Shown piece by piece: positions 24,327-33,222 of a stretch of DNA of 64,000 bases. The notes below the pieces were generated by a model. That model was given only the letters and a program-made list of their open reading frames with translations. It ran no database searches and was not told the origin of the DNA. The stretch is from NCBI RefSeq assembly GCF_024707525.1, contig NZ_CP062231.1:4901501-4965500 (forward strand), in the 5' to 3' direction. The stretch's first letter is position 1; each line of letters opens with the position of its first letter. This stretch comes from Rhizobium sp. TH2 (GTDB lineage Bacteria > Pseudomonadota > Alphaproteobacteria > Rhizobiales > Rhizobiaceae). The position numbers and the translations under genes are program-made.

Positions 24327-24476
24327 TGGCTCATCCCCATGGCTAAGGCGGTTGGAAATCCGTGGCGCGCGGCTGGTGGCGCACCGGGGCGGATATAGTC
24401 GCTCGGGGATGCAGGGATTAGCGGCGCGTCGCGGGATGCGCTTGTGAGCGCAGCTCAGCAATCGGCGGAGATGCGC

Positions 24477-25190
24477 TCAAGCAGCCTTTGGCGGTGTGCC
24501 ATAGGCCTGGACGATCTCTTCGGCGACAAGCTGTTGCAGGCGCCAGAGGTTGCGATCCCTGATCCCGAGCGCCTCGAGATGCGAAACGGTGTTGTAGAGA
24601 TATTCCGCGCAGGAACCGGCATAGCCGCAGGCCCGTGCCAGCACAAAGGCCACCCGTTCCAGCGGCAGCTTCAGCGAAATGCCGTCGCCGTGCTTCGGAC
24701 CGGCCCAGAAGACCAGCGCGCGCACCTTGCCCGCCTCGGTCCGCACATGGACCCAGCGCACCATGTCAAGGTCTTCCTGGAAGATGATCTCCCTGCGCAC
24801 CATCTTGATGAGGTCATCCAGGCGGGTGTCGTCGGGCAGGCGGAAGGCGACGCCGTCGCAGCGGCCGCCTCGGTCCAGTGCCATCATCAGGCCGGGTTGC
24901 CCGGGCGTTCCGCGCCAGGCCGTCAGTTCCATGCAGAAGGACCGGTGCCAGCCGATCGCCGTTGCCCGCCGGTCTTCCACATGCTCGAAGGTCGGCTTCC
25001 AGATCAACGAGCCATAGGCGAACACCCACAAGGGCTCTTCGCCGCATTCCGCGAACAGGCGCTGCGCGATGGCGTCCTGCTCGGCCTCGGTGAGCGGTAT
25101 CCAGTCATTGCCATAACCGAGATTTTCCACCTTGCGAAAGCAAAGGGCAACCAGGTCCGGGGTGAGGGACATTTTACGCGGGTGGGGCAT
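24477..25190 (-). CDS. ChaC-like gamma-glutamylcyclotransferase
   Basis: This is a 237-residue protein of the ChaC family, which cleaves glutathione to 5-oxoproline and Cys-Gly. It has the substrate loop VFAYGSLIWKP, the following GWHRSFCMELTAWRGTPGQPGLMMALDRGG and the acidic segment IFQEDLDMVRWV. The C-terminal EYLYNTVSHLEALGIRDRNLW matches the family. Start is either 25190 or 25172; the first has a plausible GGAT upstream. It is divergent from the adenylate cyclase gene. Confidence 0.9.
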   Translation of the reverse strand: MPHPRKMSLTPDLVALCFRKVENLGYGNDWIPLTEAEQDAIAQRLFAECGEEPLWVFAYGSLIWKPTFEHVEDRRATAIGWHRSFCMELTAWRGTPGQPGLMMALDRGGRCDGVAFRLPDDTRLDDLIKMVRREIIFQEDLDMVRWVHVRTEAGKVRALVFWAGPKHGDGISLKLPLERVAFVLARACGYAGSCAEYLYNTVSHLEALGIRDRNLWRLQQLVAEEIVQAYGTPPKAA

Positions 25191-25416
25191 CGGGGATCTG
25201 ATCCGTGCGAATGAAGTCGGATCATCGGGGGTCTTGCGGAGGACGTCAATTCGTTATGCCGGGAAATCAACGCCGCGACGGTTCCTTTCTCCCGAGCGCC
25301 GGCGTTCAACTTGATCTCTCGATGCTGATTCAGATAGGCGTTTGCGCCACTCTGCGCTAGAATGCCCGACCGTTGGTATCCCCGGGCTCCGGGGAGCGTA
25401 TCGTTGTGGCAAGCCG

Positions 25417-27195
25417 ATGAAACAGAGACTGGCCGCAGTCCTGGCAGCCGACATGGTCGGCTATAGCCGGTTGATGGAAGGCGACGAAGCGGGGACGCTG
25501 GCGCGGCTGAGGACCCATCGCATGGAGCTGATCGATCCGGCGATCGTCAAGAACGACGGCCGGATCATCAAGACGACGGGCGACGGCATGCTGGTCGAAT
25601 TCCAGAGCGTCACCGACGCCGTCAAATGCGCCGTGGAAGTGCAGCAGCGCATGAAGCGGCGCAATGCGGACGTGCCCGCCGACAGCCGGATCGAATTCAG
25701 GATCGGCATCAATCTCGGCGATATCATTTTCGACGACGGCGACATTTTCGGCGATGGCGTCAACATTGCCGCGCGCGCCGAGCAGCTCGCCGACGTGGGT
25801 GGCATCTGCGTCACGGCGGCTGTGGCGACGCAGATCGGAGGTCGTCTCGAAGTTGCCTTCGAGGACCTCGGCGAGAAGATGCTGAAGAACATCAGCCGTC
25901 CCGTGCATCTCTACAGGGTGGCGCTCGACGGGCCGATGCCGGATGTGGCATCACCGCCGCAGGAAGCGGACACCACGCGCGCCGTCTCCAAGCCATCGAT
26001 CGTCGTGCTGCCCTTCGACAATATGAGCGGCGATCCCGAGCAGGAATTCTTCGCCGACGGCATGACCGAGGACATCATCACCGAACTGTCCCGCCGCCAC
26101 GAGCTCTTCGTCATCTCGCGCAATTCCAGCTTCGTCTACAAGAACCAGCCGGTCAACGTGCGCGAAGTGGCCGAGAAGCTCGGCGCCCAGTATCTCGTGG
26201 AAGGCAGCGTCCGCAAGATCGGCGACCGGGTGCGCGTGACGGTGCAGCTCATCGACGCCGTCAGCGATGCCCATATCTGGGCCGACAAATACGACCGCAA
26301 GCTGGACGATGTCTTCGCCATCCAGGACGAGGTGACGGCGGCGATCGCGGCGACGCTTCCCGGACGCGTCGAGGCCGCCCAGCGCGACCAGCTTGCCCGA
26401 ACCAAGCCCGCTAACATGGCGGCCTATGAATGCGCGCTGACCGCCAAGGTGCTGCACCACAGAAGCACCGAGGCGGACAACAAGCAGGCCCAGGAACTGA
26501 TCGAGCGGGCGGTGACCCTCGATCCCAACTACGCGCATGCCCACGCCTGGCGGGCCTGCATTTTCGGACAGGCCTGGGTAAATGGCTGGTGCGAGGACAG
26601 GGACGCGCTTTGGAATCTGGCCCTCGGCGAGGTCGACAAGGCGCTGGCACTCGACGACAATGATGCCGACGTGCACCGCATACTCGCCGCCATCAATATC
26701 AACAACAACGACCTGGCCACGGCACGCCATCACCAGGAGCGCGGATTGGCGCTCAATCCGAATTACGATCTCGTCGTGGTGCAGCAGGGCGAACTCTTGA
26801 CCTGGCTCGGGCGACCGGAAGAGGGCACTGAGTGGATCCGCAAGGCGATGCGGCTCAACCCGCATCATCCCGAGCGTTTCTGGAGCCATCTCGGCAAGGC
26901 GCACTTCGCGGCACGGCAATACGGCGAAGCGATCGAGGCATTCATGCACTTGTCCTCGATGGACCAGGTGCAGCACGCTTTCGTGGCGGCCTGCCATGGC
27001 TGGCTCGGCGACGAGATTGCCGCTGGCGCGCATATGAGGAAGGTGCGGGCACTCGCTCCGGACTTCGGTGTCGATGCCTTCCTCACCACCCTGCACTTCG
27101 CCCGGGAGTCCGATGTGGAGCATGTGCGTGAAGGGCTGATCAAGGCGGGTGCGGATGACGGGGCGCCGGCGGTGAGCAGCGTGGCGGCACAGTAG
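25417..27195 (+). CDS. Class III adenylate cyclase with TolB-like and TPR domains
   Basis: This 592-residue protein has a class III nucleotidyl cyclase domain at about 1-175, with both metal-binding aspartates: D12 in LAADMVGYSRLM and D56 in TTGDGMLVEF, followed by INLGDIIFDDGDIFGDGVNIAAR. Residues 195-320 match the TolB-like domain found in rhizobial cyclases (SIVVLPFDNMSGDPEQEFFADGMTEDIITELSR). The C-terminal third is TPR-like. No membrane segment is seen, so it is probably cytoplasmic. The product would be cAMP; TPR may read a protein signal. This architecture is common in rhizobia in many paralogs. Confidence 0.92.
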   Translation: MKQRLAAVLAADMVGYSRLMEGDEAGTLARLRTHRMELIDPAIVKNDGRIIKTTGDGMLVEFQSVTDAVKCAVEVQQRMKRRNADVPADSRIEFRIGINLGDIIFDDGDIFGDGVNIAARAEQLADVGGICVTAAVATQIGGRLEVAFEDLGEKMLKNISRPVHLYRVALDGPMPDVASPPQEADTTRAVSKPSIVVLPFDNMSGDPEQEFFADGMTEDIITELSRRHELFVISRNSSFVYKNQPVNVREVAEKLGAQYLVEGSVRKIGDRVRVTVQLIDAVSDAHIWADKYDRKLDDVFAIQDEVTAAIAATLPGRVEAAQRDQLARTKPANMAAYECALTAKVLHHRSTEADNKQAQELIERAVTLDPNYAHAHAWRACIFGQAWVNGWCEDRDALWNLALGEVDKALALDDNDADVHRILAAININNNDLATARHHQERGLALNPNYDLVVVQQGELLTWLGRPEEGTEWIRKAMRLNPHHPERFWSHLGKAHFAARQYGEAIEAFMHLSSMDQVQHAFVAACHGWLGDEIAAGAHMRKVRALAPDFGVDAFLTTLHFARESDVEHVREGLIKAGADDGAPAVSSVAAQ

Positions 27196-27338
27196 AAAAT
27201 CGTTCCCCCTTTTCACTCCGCCCAAATTGCATCGCTCGACGCCTACGCGAGGGTTGAGTTATGAAGTTGCCTGCGCCACACGAAACCTTGAGTGAGAGGC
27301 CGACATGCGCCATGCTCTCCTGAACGGGAGGGAGAACG

Positions 27339-28190
27339 ATGACGGCGCTTGACGTTCACACGTTGACGGAACTTGGCTTTCGCGAGATCGGTCACTGGCA
27401 ATCCGGAGCCGTTCCAGGAGTGCTGAGCTATTGCGTTAAAGAGCTTTCTGACTTTGGGAAGGGAGCCGTGCTGGATGAGCCGCAGGCTCTCTACGCTTTT
27501 GTTTCGCAGGCCCGTGTTCTGTACATCGGCAAGACCGCAAGGTCAGTCAGGCAGCGGTTGATGGGATATTGCCGACCAGGCGTCACTCAACGTACCAACG
27601 TTAGGTGCAATAAGTGCATTCAGGAAGGTCTTGCTCGGAACGAAGAGATCCGTATTCTTATCTTCCGGACAACTGCCCAGCTTAAATACGGCAGCTTCCA
27701 CCTCAACATAGCTGCAGGATTGGAAGATTCGTTGATCGACGCTTTCAAGCCGCCGTGGAATGGCGCCGAGAAAGGTCGAGTACTTTCAGAGGAAGCAGAG
27801 AGGGAATTGGCCGAACCGGTTCCGACCGTCGCTGCGCGCGATATCGCTGTAAAACCTGATTCGCCGCAGTCAGGGACACGATCTACAGACCGGAACTACG
27901 CATTCGAAATCAAACTCGGCAAAGCCTACTATTATCAAGGGATAATCAATCCCGGCGTGGGCGCCAGCAAGTATCTGGGAGGGGACGGCGATCAGATCAC
28001 AGTCCTACTTGGCATTGGAGGACAGGTCATTAAATCGCGAATTGATCGCACCGCCAATCTAGGCGGCGCCGTGAGAATCGTCGGTTCGAACCGCGTTATT
28101 GCAGATTGGTTCCAAAAGCACTTCAAATACGGCGACACCGTAAGCGCCAGAATCGTCGATCCTCATCAGATGGTGCTTGTTCAAAAATAA
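27339..28190 (+). CDS. GIY-YIG nuclease-family protein with extra C-terminal domain
   Basis: This 283-residue protein has a GIY-YIG nuclease domain (about 48-145): LYAF (51-54), LYIGKT (61-66), the arginine in VRQRL (R71), catalytic glutamate E129 in GLEDSLIDAF and N141 in PPWNG. After a linker (150-185), residues 188-283 form a second domain (AFEIKLGKAYYYQGIINPGVGASKYLGGDGDQITVLL...KYGDTVSARIVDPHQMVL) of unknown family, perhaps DNA-binding. No methyltransferase or helicase is beside it, so a restriction role is only a guess. Its GC content is visibly lower than that of neighbours, suggesting recent acquisition. The RBS GGGAGGGAG is strong. Confidence 0.75.
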   Translation: MTALDVHTLTELGFREIGHWQSGAVPGVLSYCVKELSDFGKGAVLDEPQALYAFVSQARVLYIGKTARSVRQRLMGYCRPGVTQRTNVRCNKCIQEGLARNEEIRILIFRTTAQLKYGSFHLNIAAGLEDSLIDAFKPPWNGAEKGRVLSEEAERELAEPVPTVAARDIAVKPDSPQSGTRSTDRNYAFEIKLGKAYYYQGIINPGVGASKYLGGDGDQITVLLGIGGQVIKSRIDRTANLGGAVRIVGSNRVIADWFQKHFKYGDTVSARIVDPHQMVLVQK

Positions 28191-28204
28191 AAAAGGTTCC
28201 GTTG

Positions 28205-28900
28205 TCACCGCACCTTCAACCCGAGTTCTTCCAGCAATTGCCCGGCCTGGGCGCGCGAGATCGTGGCGCCCTTGAACTCTTTGGCATTGAGCAGCCTGAT
28301 ACCGCCGAGATCGGCGCCGCGCAGGTCGGCACCCTCGAAGCGGCAATCTACGAGGCTGGCGTCCCGCAGGATGCAATCCTCGAACACGGCATCGCGGAAA
28401 TCGCATTTCGTGAGGTCGGCGAGTTCGAAGTCGAGCTTCCTGAGCCGCGCTTTCCGGAACGAGAAGCCCGGCATCTGGGCGCTGCCGAGCAGGGTTTCCT
28501 CGAATGTCGCGTTCAAGGATTTCGTTTCCCGGAGATTGGCGCCGGTGAGCTTGCAGCGCTTGAAGGTAGCCCCGGTCAGGGTCGCGCCGCGAAAGCTGCC
28601 GTTGTTGAAATCGCTGGCGTCGATTGTCGCTTCGGTCAGGTTGGCGCCGGTGAAATCGGCGAATGCGCCACGGCATCCGGTCCAGCGGGTCTCATCGAGT
28701 TTGGCGCCCACGAGCCTGGTGCGCTTGAGACTGCAGGTGTCGAACGCCCACATGCTGAGTGTCAGGCCTGCGAGATCGGCTTCGTCGAGATCGCAACGGC
28801 GCAGCATGATGGGTTTGGAGCCTGCAAGGGTCTCGATCTCGGCGCGGTCGAGCGAGCGATCTTCGATGACAGTTGCCGGAGACGTCTCGTGCTCGCTCAT
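28205..28900 (-). CDS. Pentapeptide-repeat protein
   Basis: This 231-residue protein has A(D/N)Lxx repeats along most of its length (LDEADLAGLTL, FADFTGANLTEATI, FRGATLTGATFKRCKLTGANLRET, ADLRGADLGG), which fold as a right-handed quadrilateral beta-helix. Some such proteins (Qnr, MfpA) mimic DNA and protect gyrase; here there is no evidence for that. It has no signal peptide. The start at 28900 is supported by GAGGG five bases upstream. It lies directly after the rplS terminator on the same strand. Confidence 0.88.
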   Translation of the reverse strand: MSEHETSPATVIEDRSLDRAEIETLAGSKPIMLRRCDLDEADLAGLTLSMWAFDTCSLKRTRLVGAKLDETRWTGCRGAFADFTGANLTEATIDASDFNNGSFRGATLTGATFKRCKLTGANLRETKSLNATFEETLLGSAQMPGFSFRKARLRKLDFELADLTKCDFRDAVFEDCILRDASLVDCRFEGADLRGADLGGIRLLNAKEFKGATISRAQAGQLLEELGLKVR

Positions 28901-28921
28901 ATCATCCCTCAAATCGCCAAA

Positions 28922-28954
28922 ATGAAAAAGGCGGCATCCTGCGATGCCGCCTTT
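28922..28954 (-). terminator. Rho-independent terminator of rplS
   Basis: On the minus strand, a perfect 12-bp stem AAAGGCGGCATC / GATGCCGCCTTT with a four-base loop leads into a T-rich tail, 28 bases after the rplS stop. Confidence 0.92.
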
Positions 28955-28981
28955 ACTGTCCCCCGGTAAAGAGGGGAAGTC

Positions 28982-29572
28982 TTATTCTTCGGTCTTGGCT
29001 TCGGCGGAAGCAGCTTCGGCAGCGGCGGCCTCGGCAGCAGCGGCTTCGGCGGCGGCAGCCTTTTCAGCGGCGACCTTCTCGGCGGCGGCGGCGGCTTCCT
29101 GTGCGGCCTTCTCGGCTGCGAGAGCCTGGGCTGCTGCGACCTTCTCGGCTTCGAGACGGGCCTTCTCGGCCAGCATGACCTGGCGTTCGCCGTCGTTCAG
29201 CTTGCGGGCGCGGACATTGGTGTTTTCGAAGATACGGGCCTTTTTGCCGCGCAGATCGCGCAGGTAGTAAAGCTTGGCGCGACGGACCTTGCCGCGACGG
29301 ACGATCTCGACGCCTTCGACCAGCGGAGAATAGACCGGGAATACGCGCTCGACGCCTTCGCCATAGGAGATCTTGCGGACGGTGAAGCTTTCGTTCAGGC
29401 CGGCGCCGGAGCGGGCGATGCAGACGCCTTCATAGGCCTGCACGCGGGTGCGCGAACCTTCGACGACGCGGACGTTGACCTTGACGGTGTCGCCGGGGGA
29501 GAAATCGGGAAGCGTGCGCTTGGCGGCAATCTTGGCGGCCTGTTCGGCTTCCAGCTGCTGGATGATGTTCAT
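28982..29572 (-). CDS. rplS: 50S ribosomal protein L19 with long Ala/Glu/Lys tail
   Basis: L19 sits at the subunit interface of the 50S subunit. The first ~115 residues ([10 protein letters not shown]...[16 protein letters not shown]...[14 protein letters not shown]...[31 protein letters not shown]) are canonical. From about residue 122 to 196 there is an added tail rich in Ala, Glu and Lys ([43 protein letters not shown]), likely a long helix, which most bacterial L19 proteins lack. RBS GAGGTT precedes the ATG at 29572. The rest of the usual trmD-rplS neighbourhood is interrupted here by unrelated genes. Confidence 0.96.
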   Translation of the reverse strand: MNIIQQLEAEQAAKIAAKRTLPDFSPGDTVKVNVRVVEGSRTRVQAYEGVCIARSGAGLNESFTVRKISYGEGVERVFPVYSPLVEGVEIVRRGKVRRAKLYYLRDLRGKKARIFENTNVRARKLNDGERQVMLAEKARLEAEKVAAAQALAAEKAAQEAAAAAEKVAAEKAAAAEAAAAEAAAAEAASAEAKTEE

Positions 29573-29900
29573 TGACAACCTCATTTGTGGTTCAACAGCC
29601 AGAGCGCCTGAAATATACCTTTGGCCATGCCTCGGGTATTGCCTTGGAAGGCCGGGCGAATGCGTCTGTCATTCGTTTGCTGGTTGGTCGGGAAAATCCC
29701 ATTCCGGGCGCGCAAATACACGAGTTTTCCCGCACTGTCACCCCCTCCAGTCAAAAAAATGGCCGCAAGCCCGACGGTTTCCGGCCTTTGTCCAGAATTT
29801 AGACTGTGAACAATATGACTGCACAATTGTCATATTCCCCGACGCAGCGCAGATTGGACGGCGGATCGATATTGATCCGGGGCAGCGACTGGGGGTTATC
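29573..29900. other. Divergent promoter region of rplS and the NCS1 transporter gene
   Basis: These 328 bases hold no credible gene. They contain the rplS leader and promoter (not located precisely) and an inverted repeat near the transporter start. Confidence 0.6.
29812..29836. promoter_or_regulatory. Candidate operator upstream of the NCS1 transporter
   Basis: Perfect 8-bp arms AATATGAC and GTCATATT are separated by 9 bases, 64 bases before the transporter start. The size and spacing suit a dimeric repressor or activator; the regulator is not known. Confidence 0.5.
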
Positions 29901-31352
29901 ATGGCAGTCGAGAATCCGTCACCAAATCTCTATAACGAAGATCTCGCACCGGCTGAAGAGCGGAAGTGGGGCGCTTTCAGCATTTTCAACGTCTGGACCT
30001 CGGATGTGCATTCGCTCTGGGGCTACTATCTCGCCGCGAGCCTGTTTCTGCTCTGCGGCAGCTTCATCAATTTCGTCATCGCGATCGGCGTGGGCTCGCT
30101 GGTCATCTTCGTGCTGATGAGCCTGGTCGGCAATGCCGGCGTCAGGACCGGCGTGCCGTTTCCGGTTTTGGCGCGCGCTTCCTTCGGTACGTTCGGGGCG
30201 AACGTGCCGGCGATCGTGCGCGCCATCGTCGCCTGCTTCTGGTATGGCGCGCAGACGGCGGCGGCCTCGGGCGCGATCGTGGCGCTGCTGATCCGCAGCC
30301 CGGCGATGCTCGATTTCCACCAGACCAGCCATTTCCTCGGCCATTCGACGCTCGAATTCATCTGCTTCGTCGTGGTCTGGGCGCTGCAACTGCTAATCAT
30401 CCAGCGCGGCATGGAGACGGTGCGCAAGTTCCAGGATTGGGCGGGTCCTGCGGTGTGGATCATGATGCTGATCCTTGCCATTTACCTCGTGGTGAAATCC
30501 GGCACCTTCTCCTTCGGAGCCGAAATTCCGCGCGACGTGCTGCTTGAGAAGACCAAGGACGCCGGCGTGCCAGGCGAACCGGGATCGTTTGCCGCACTGG
30601 CTGCGGTGGCGGCGACATGGATCACCTATTTCGCCGCACTCTACCTCAACTTCTGCGATTTCTCGCGCTACGCGAAAGACGAGAAGGCGCTGAGAAAAGG
30701 CAATCTCTGGGGCCTGCCGATCAACCTGCTCGCCTTCTGCCTGGTGGCGGGCGTGACCACAACGGCGGCCTTCACTGTCTATGGCGAGGTGCTGCTGCAT
30801 CCCGACCAGATCTCGGCAAGATTCGACAGCTGGTTCCTGGCGCTGCTCGCGGCCCTCACCTTCGCGGTGGCGACCCTCGGGATCAATGTCGTGGCGAATT
30901 TCGTCTCGCCGGCCTTCGATTTCTCGAATGTCTTCCCGAAGCATATCAGCTTCAAGCGGGGCGGCTATATCGCGGCGATCATCGCGCTGATCCTCTATCC
31001 CTTCGCGCCGTGGGAGACGGGTGCGGCGCAGTTCGTCAACTTCATCGGCTCGACAATGGGTCCGATCTTCGGCGTGATGATGGTGGATTACTACCTGATC
31101 CGGCGGGGCGTGCTGGATGTCAACGCGCTCTACAAGGAGGACGGCGAGTTCCGCTTCCAGGGCGGCTGGCACACGAACGCCTTCATCGCGTTTGCCATCG
31201 GCGCGCTGTTCTCGTCGATCCTGCCGACGTTTACCACATACCTGCCCTCGTGGTGGGGAACCTATGGCTGGTTCTTCGGCGTGGCGATCGGCGGCGCGGT
31301 CTACTACATGCTCCGGATGAGCGCGCGGCGACCGAGTGCGGTGCAGGTGTGA
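29901..31352 (+). CDS. NCS1 family nucleobase/hydantoin/allantoin permease
   Basis: This 483-residue inner-membrane protein has about 12 hydrophobic segments. Diagnostic stretches are NEDLAPAEERKWGAFSIFNVWTSDVHSLWGYYLAASLFLL at the start, RASFGTFGANVPAIVRAIVACFWYGAQTAAAS and NFCDFSRYAKDEKALRKGNLWGLPINLLAFCLVAG, all of the nucleobase:cation symporter-1 family (uracil, allantoin, hydantoin, cytosine or thiamine precursors). The substrate is not set by sequence alone. GGGGG lies 6 bases before the ATG. A TSUP gene follows, 77 bases downstream. Confidence 0.92.
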   Translation: MAVENPSPNLYNEDLAPAEERKWGAFSIFNVWTSDVHSLWGYYLAASLFLLCGSFINFVIAIGVGSLVIFVLMSLVGNAGVRTGVPFPVLARASFGTFGANVPAIVRAIVACFWYGAQTAAASGAIVALLIRSPAMLDFHQTSHFLGHSTLEFICFVVVWALQLLIIQRGMETVRKFQDWAGPAVWIMMLILAIYLVVKSGTFSFGAEIPRDVLLEKTKDAGVPGEPGSFAALAAVAATWITYFAALYLNFCDFSRYAKDEKALRKGNLWGLPINLLAFCLVAGVTTTAAFTVYGEVLLHPDQISARFDSWFLALLAALTFAVATLGINVVANFVSPAFDFSNVFPKHISFKRGGYIAAIIALILYPFAPWETGAAQFVNFIGSTMGPIFGVMMVDYYLIRRGVLDVNALYKEDGEFRFQGGWHTNAFIAFAIGALFSSILPTFTTYLPSWWGTYGWFFGVAIGGAVYYMLRMSARRPSAVQV

Positions 31353-31429
31353 GATAATGGGTGGCGCCCGGCTTGCACCGGGCGCCTCTTGCCGTCTATG
31401 CAGGGGCAACACCTGCCGGAACCCGCCAC

Positions 31430-32176
31430 ATGACCCCTGCCATGATCGCCCTGATGTTCGTCGCCGCCTTCTTCTCGGGCGCGGTCAATGCCATTGCCGG
31501 CGGCGGCACGTTCCTGACCTTCGGCGTGCTGACGCTGGCGGGCGTGCCGCCGATCATGGCGAACGCGACGTCCTCGATCGTGCAGTTTCCCGGCTACATC
31601 ACCTCGACGCTGGCCTATTTCAAGGATCTCTCGAAGATCTGGAAAGAGGCGCTGATCCTCGGCCTGATCTCGATTGTCGGTTCGACGGGCGGCGCGCTCT
31701 ATCTGGTCTGGCTGTCCGACAACACATTCAAGGCCATGGTGCCCTGGCTGCTTCTGGCCGCGACGGTGGTCTTCGCCGCCGGACCTTGGCTGAAGCCGAA
31801 GAATACCGGCGAGCGTCATGCCGCCAACACGCTCGGCATCGTCACCCAGGCGGCGACGTCCTTCTATGGCGGCTTCTTCGGCGCCGGCATGGGCATCATG
31901 ATGCTCGCCTCGCTCGGAATCGCGACGGGTGGCGACTATCACCGGCTCAATGCGCTGAAGAACTTTCTCGCCATCGTCATCGCGGCGGTGGCGATCGTTG
32001 TCTTCTCGACGGCCGGCGCGGTGGCCTGGTATCACGCCGCGGTCATGGTGCCCGGCTGCGCGCTCGGCGGCTATGCCGGCATCGCGGTCGCCAAGCGCGT
32101 GCCGCAGACGGTGTTGTGCTGGATCGTGGTCGCGGCCGGGCTGGGGCTGTCGGTCTATTATTTCGTGACGGGTTGA
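31430..32176 (+). CDS. TauE/SafE (TSUP) family membrane permease
   Basis: This 248-residue membrane protein has the TSUP hallmarks: FSGAVNAIAGGGTFLTFGVLTLAGVPPIMANATSSIVQFPGYITS near the N-terminus and a matching second-half motif SFYGGFFGAGMGIMMLASLGIATGGDYHRLNALKNFLA. About eight membrane segments are visible. It probably exports a sulphur or organic acid anion. The start at 31430 is the first ATG giving a normal N-terminus; a longer frame begins at 31361. It is downstream of the NCS1 transporter and could be cotranscribed. Confidence 0.87.
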   Translation: MTPAMIALMFVAAFFSGAVNAIAGGGTFLTFGVLTLAGVPPIMANATSSIVQFPGYITSTLAYFKDLSKIWKEALILGLISIVGSTGGALYLVWLSDNTFKAMVPWLLLAATVVFAAGPWLKPKNTGERHAANTLGIVTQAATSFYGGFFGAGMGIMMLASLGIATGGDYHRLNALKNFLAIVIAAVAIVVFSTAGAVAWYHAAVMVPGCALGGYAGIAVAKRVPQTVLCWIVVAAGLGLSVYYFVTG

Positions 32177-32211
32177 GGGTGCCCACCATCACTCAGGAGA
32201 GGTGCACCCCC

Positions 32212-32514
32212 ATGGCGATCAAAGGCGATTTGGCAACCTTGATCGATGAGATGTTCAAGCAGAATGCGACTTGGCCAGAACTCATCAAACGCGTAAGGGC
32301 CGAGTCCGCTGTAGGAGCCGAGTCTGCAGTCGATATCTTCACGGCCCAGAAGATCGCGTTGTCACATCAAGGCTGGCGTCGGCTTTGCGAGCACATGATC
32401 AAACACGATCAGGAGTGCAAAAAGCAAGCGGCCTACCATGTCAAATATCACGGCCCACATTCCCTCATCACGATGATCGAAGGGCGCTTCGTGATTAAGC
32501 TCGAGGAAGATTGA
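32212..32514 (+). CDS. Hypothetical protein, 100 residues
   Basis: I do not recognise this small protein. It is charged and cytoplasmic by sequence (MAIKGDLATLIDEMFKQNATWPELIKRVRAESAVGAESAVDIF...), with an imperfect duplication AESAV-GAESAV and a His-rich middle (LCEHMIKHDQECKKQAAYHVKYHGPHSL). The RBS AGGAGAGG sits about 10 bases upstream of the ATG. It converges on trmD, with 21 bases between stops. Base composition is a little more AT-rich than in its neighbours. Confidence 0.55.
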   Translation: MAIKGDLATLIDEMFKQNATWPELIKRVRAESAVGAESAVDIFTAQKIALSHQGWRRLCEHMIKHDQECKKQAAYHVKYHGPHSLITMIEGRFVIKLEED

Positions 32515-32535
32515 GGGCCTCGGCCGGCGGAGACT

Positions 32536-33222
32536 TCATTTGGTGATAGTAGCCACCAAATCCGGCCGCCGTTCCGAGGTCAGCTTCACAGCTTCCTCAT
32601 GGCGCCATTTCTCGATCGCGGCGTGGTTGCCCGAGGTCAGCACGCCGGGGATTTCCATCCCCTCGAAGACCTGCGGCCGCGTGTAATGCGGATGTTCGAG
32701 CAGGCCGTTCTCGAAGCTCTCATGCGTGCCGGATTCCGGGTTGCCCATCACGCCGGGCAGGATGCGGATGATCGCGTCGAGCAGAATCTGGGCCGCTGGT
32801 TCGCCGCCCGAGAGGATGTAATCGCCGATGGAAACCTCCTCGAGCCCGCGCGAATCGATCACCCGCTGGTCGACGCCCTCGAAGCGGCCGCAGACGATGA
32901 CGACGCCGTTGCTGGCGGCGAGTTCGCGCACGCGCGCTTGGTCGAGTGTCCGCCCGCGCGGGCTCATCAGCAGGCGCGGACGTTCGTCGATGCCGACGGA
33001 ATCGATCGCTCCTGCCAGCACATCCGCCCGCAGCACCATGCCGGCGCCACCCCCGGCCGGCGTATCATCGACATTGCGATGCTTGCTGGTCGCGAAGTCG
33101 CGGATCTGCACGGTATCGAGCTGCCAATCGCCGCGGGCAAGCGCCTTGCCGGAGAGCGATTCGCCGAGAAAGCCCGGAAACATCTCGGGATAGAGAGTCA
33201 GGACCGTGGCGTGGAACGGCAT
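32536..33222 (-). CDS. trmD: tRNA (guanine-37 N1)-methyltransferase
   Basis: TrmD methylates G37 of tRNAs that read CNN and some other codons, which prevents +1 frameshifting. The 228-residue protein has the family N-terminus [17 protein letters not shown], then [34 protein letters not shown] (the deep trefoil knot with the SAM site) and [10 protein letters not shown]. It starts at ATG 33222, which overlaps the rimM stop (TGATG), so the two are translationally coupled. Confidence 0.97.
   Translation of the reverse strand: MPFHATVLTLYPEMFPGFLGESLSGKALARGDWQLDTVQIRDFATSKHRNVDDTPAGGGAGMVLRADVLAGAIDSVGIDERPRLLMSPRGRTLDQARVRELAASNGVVIVCGRFEGVDQRVIDSRGLEEVSIGDYILSGGEPAAQILLDAIIRILPGVMGNPESGTHESFENGLLEHPHYTRPQVFEGMEIPGVLTSGNHAAIEKWRHEEAVKLTSERRPDLVATITK

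Noticed and set aside
22866..24398. 510-codon frame antisense to the alcohol dehydrogenase and over LysR
   Set aside because: It is a high-GC shadow of real genes; no family motif is present.
29448..29900. Upstream extension of the NCS1 transporter frame
   Set aside because: It runs through the opposite strand of rplS and lacks membrane-protein character; the ATG at 29901 with GGGGG is preferred.
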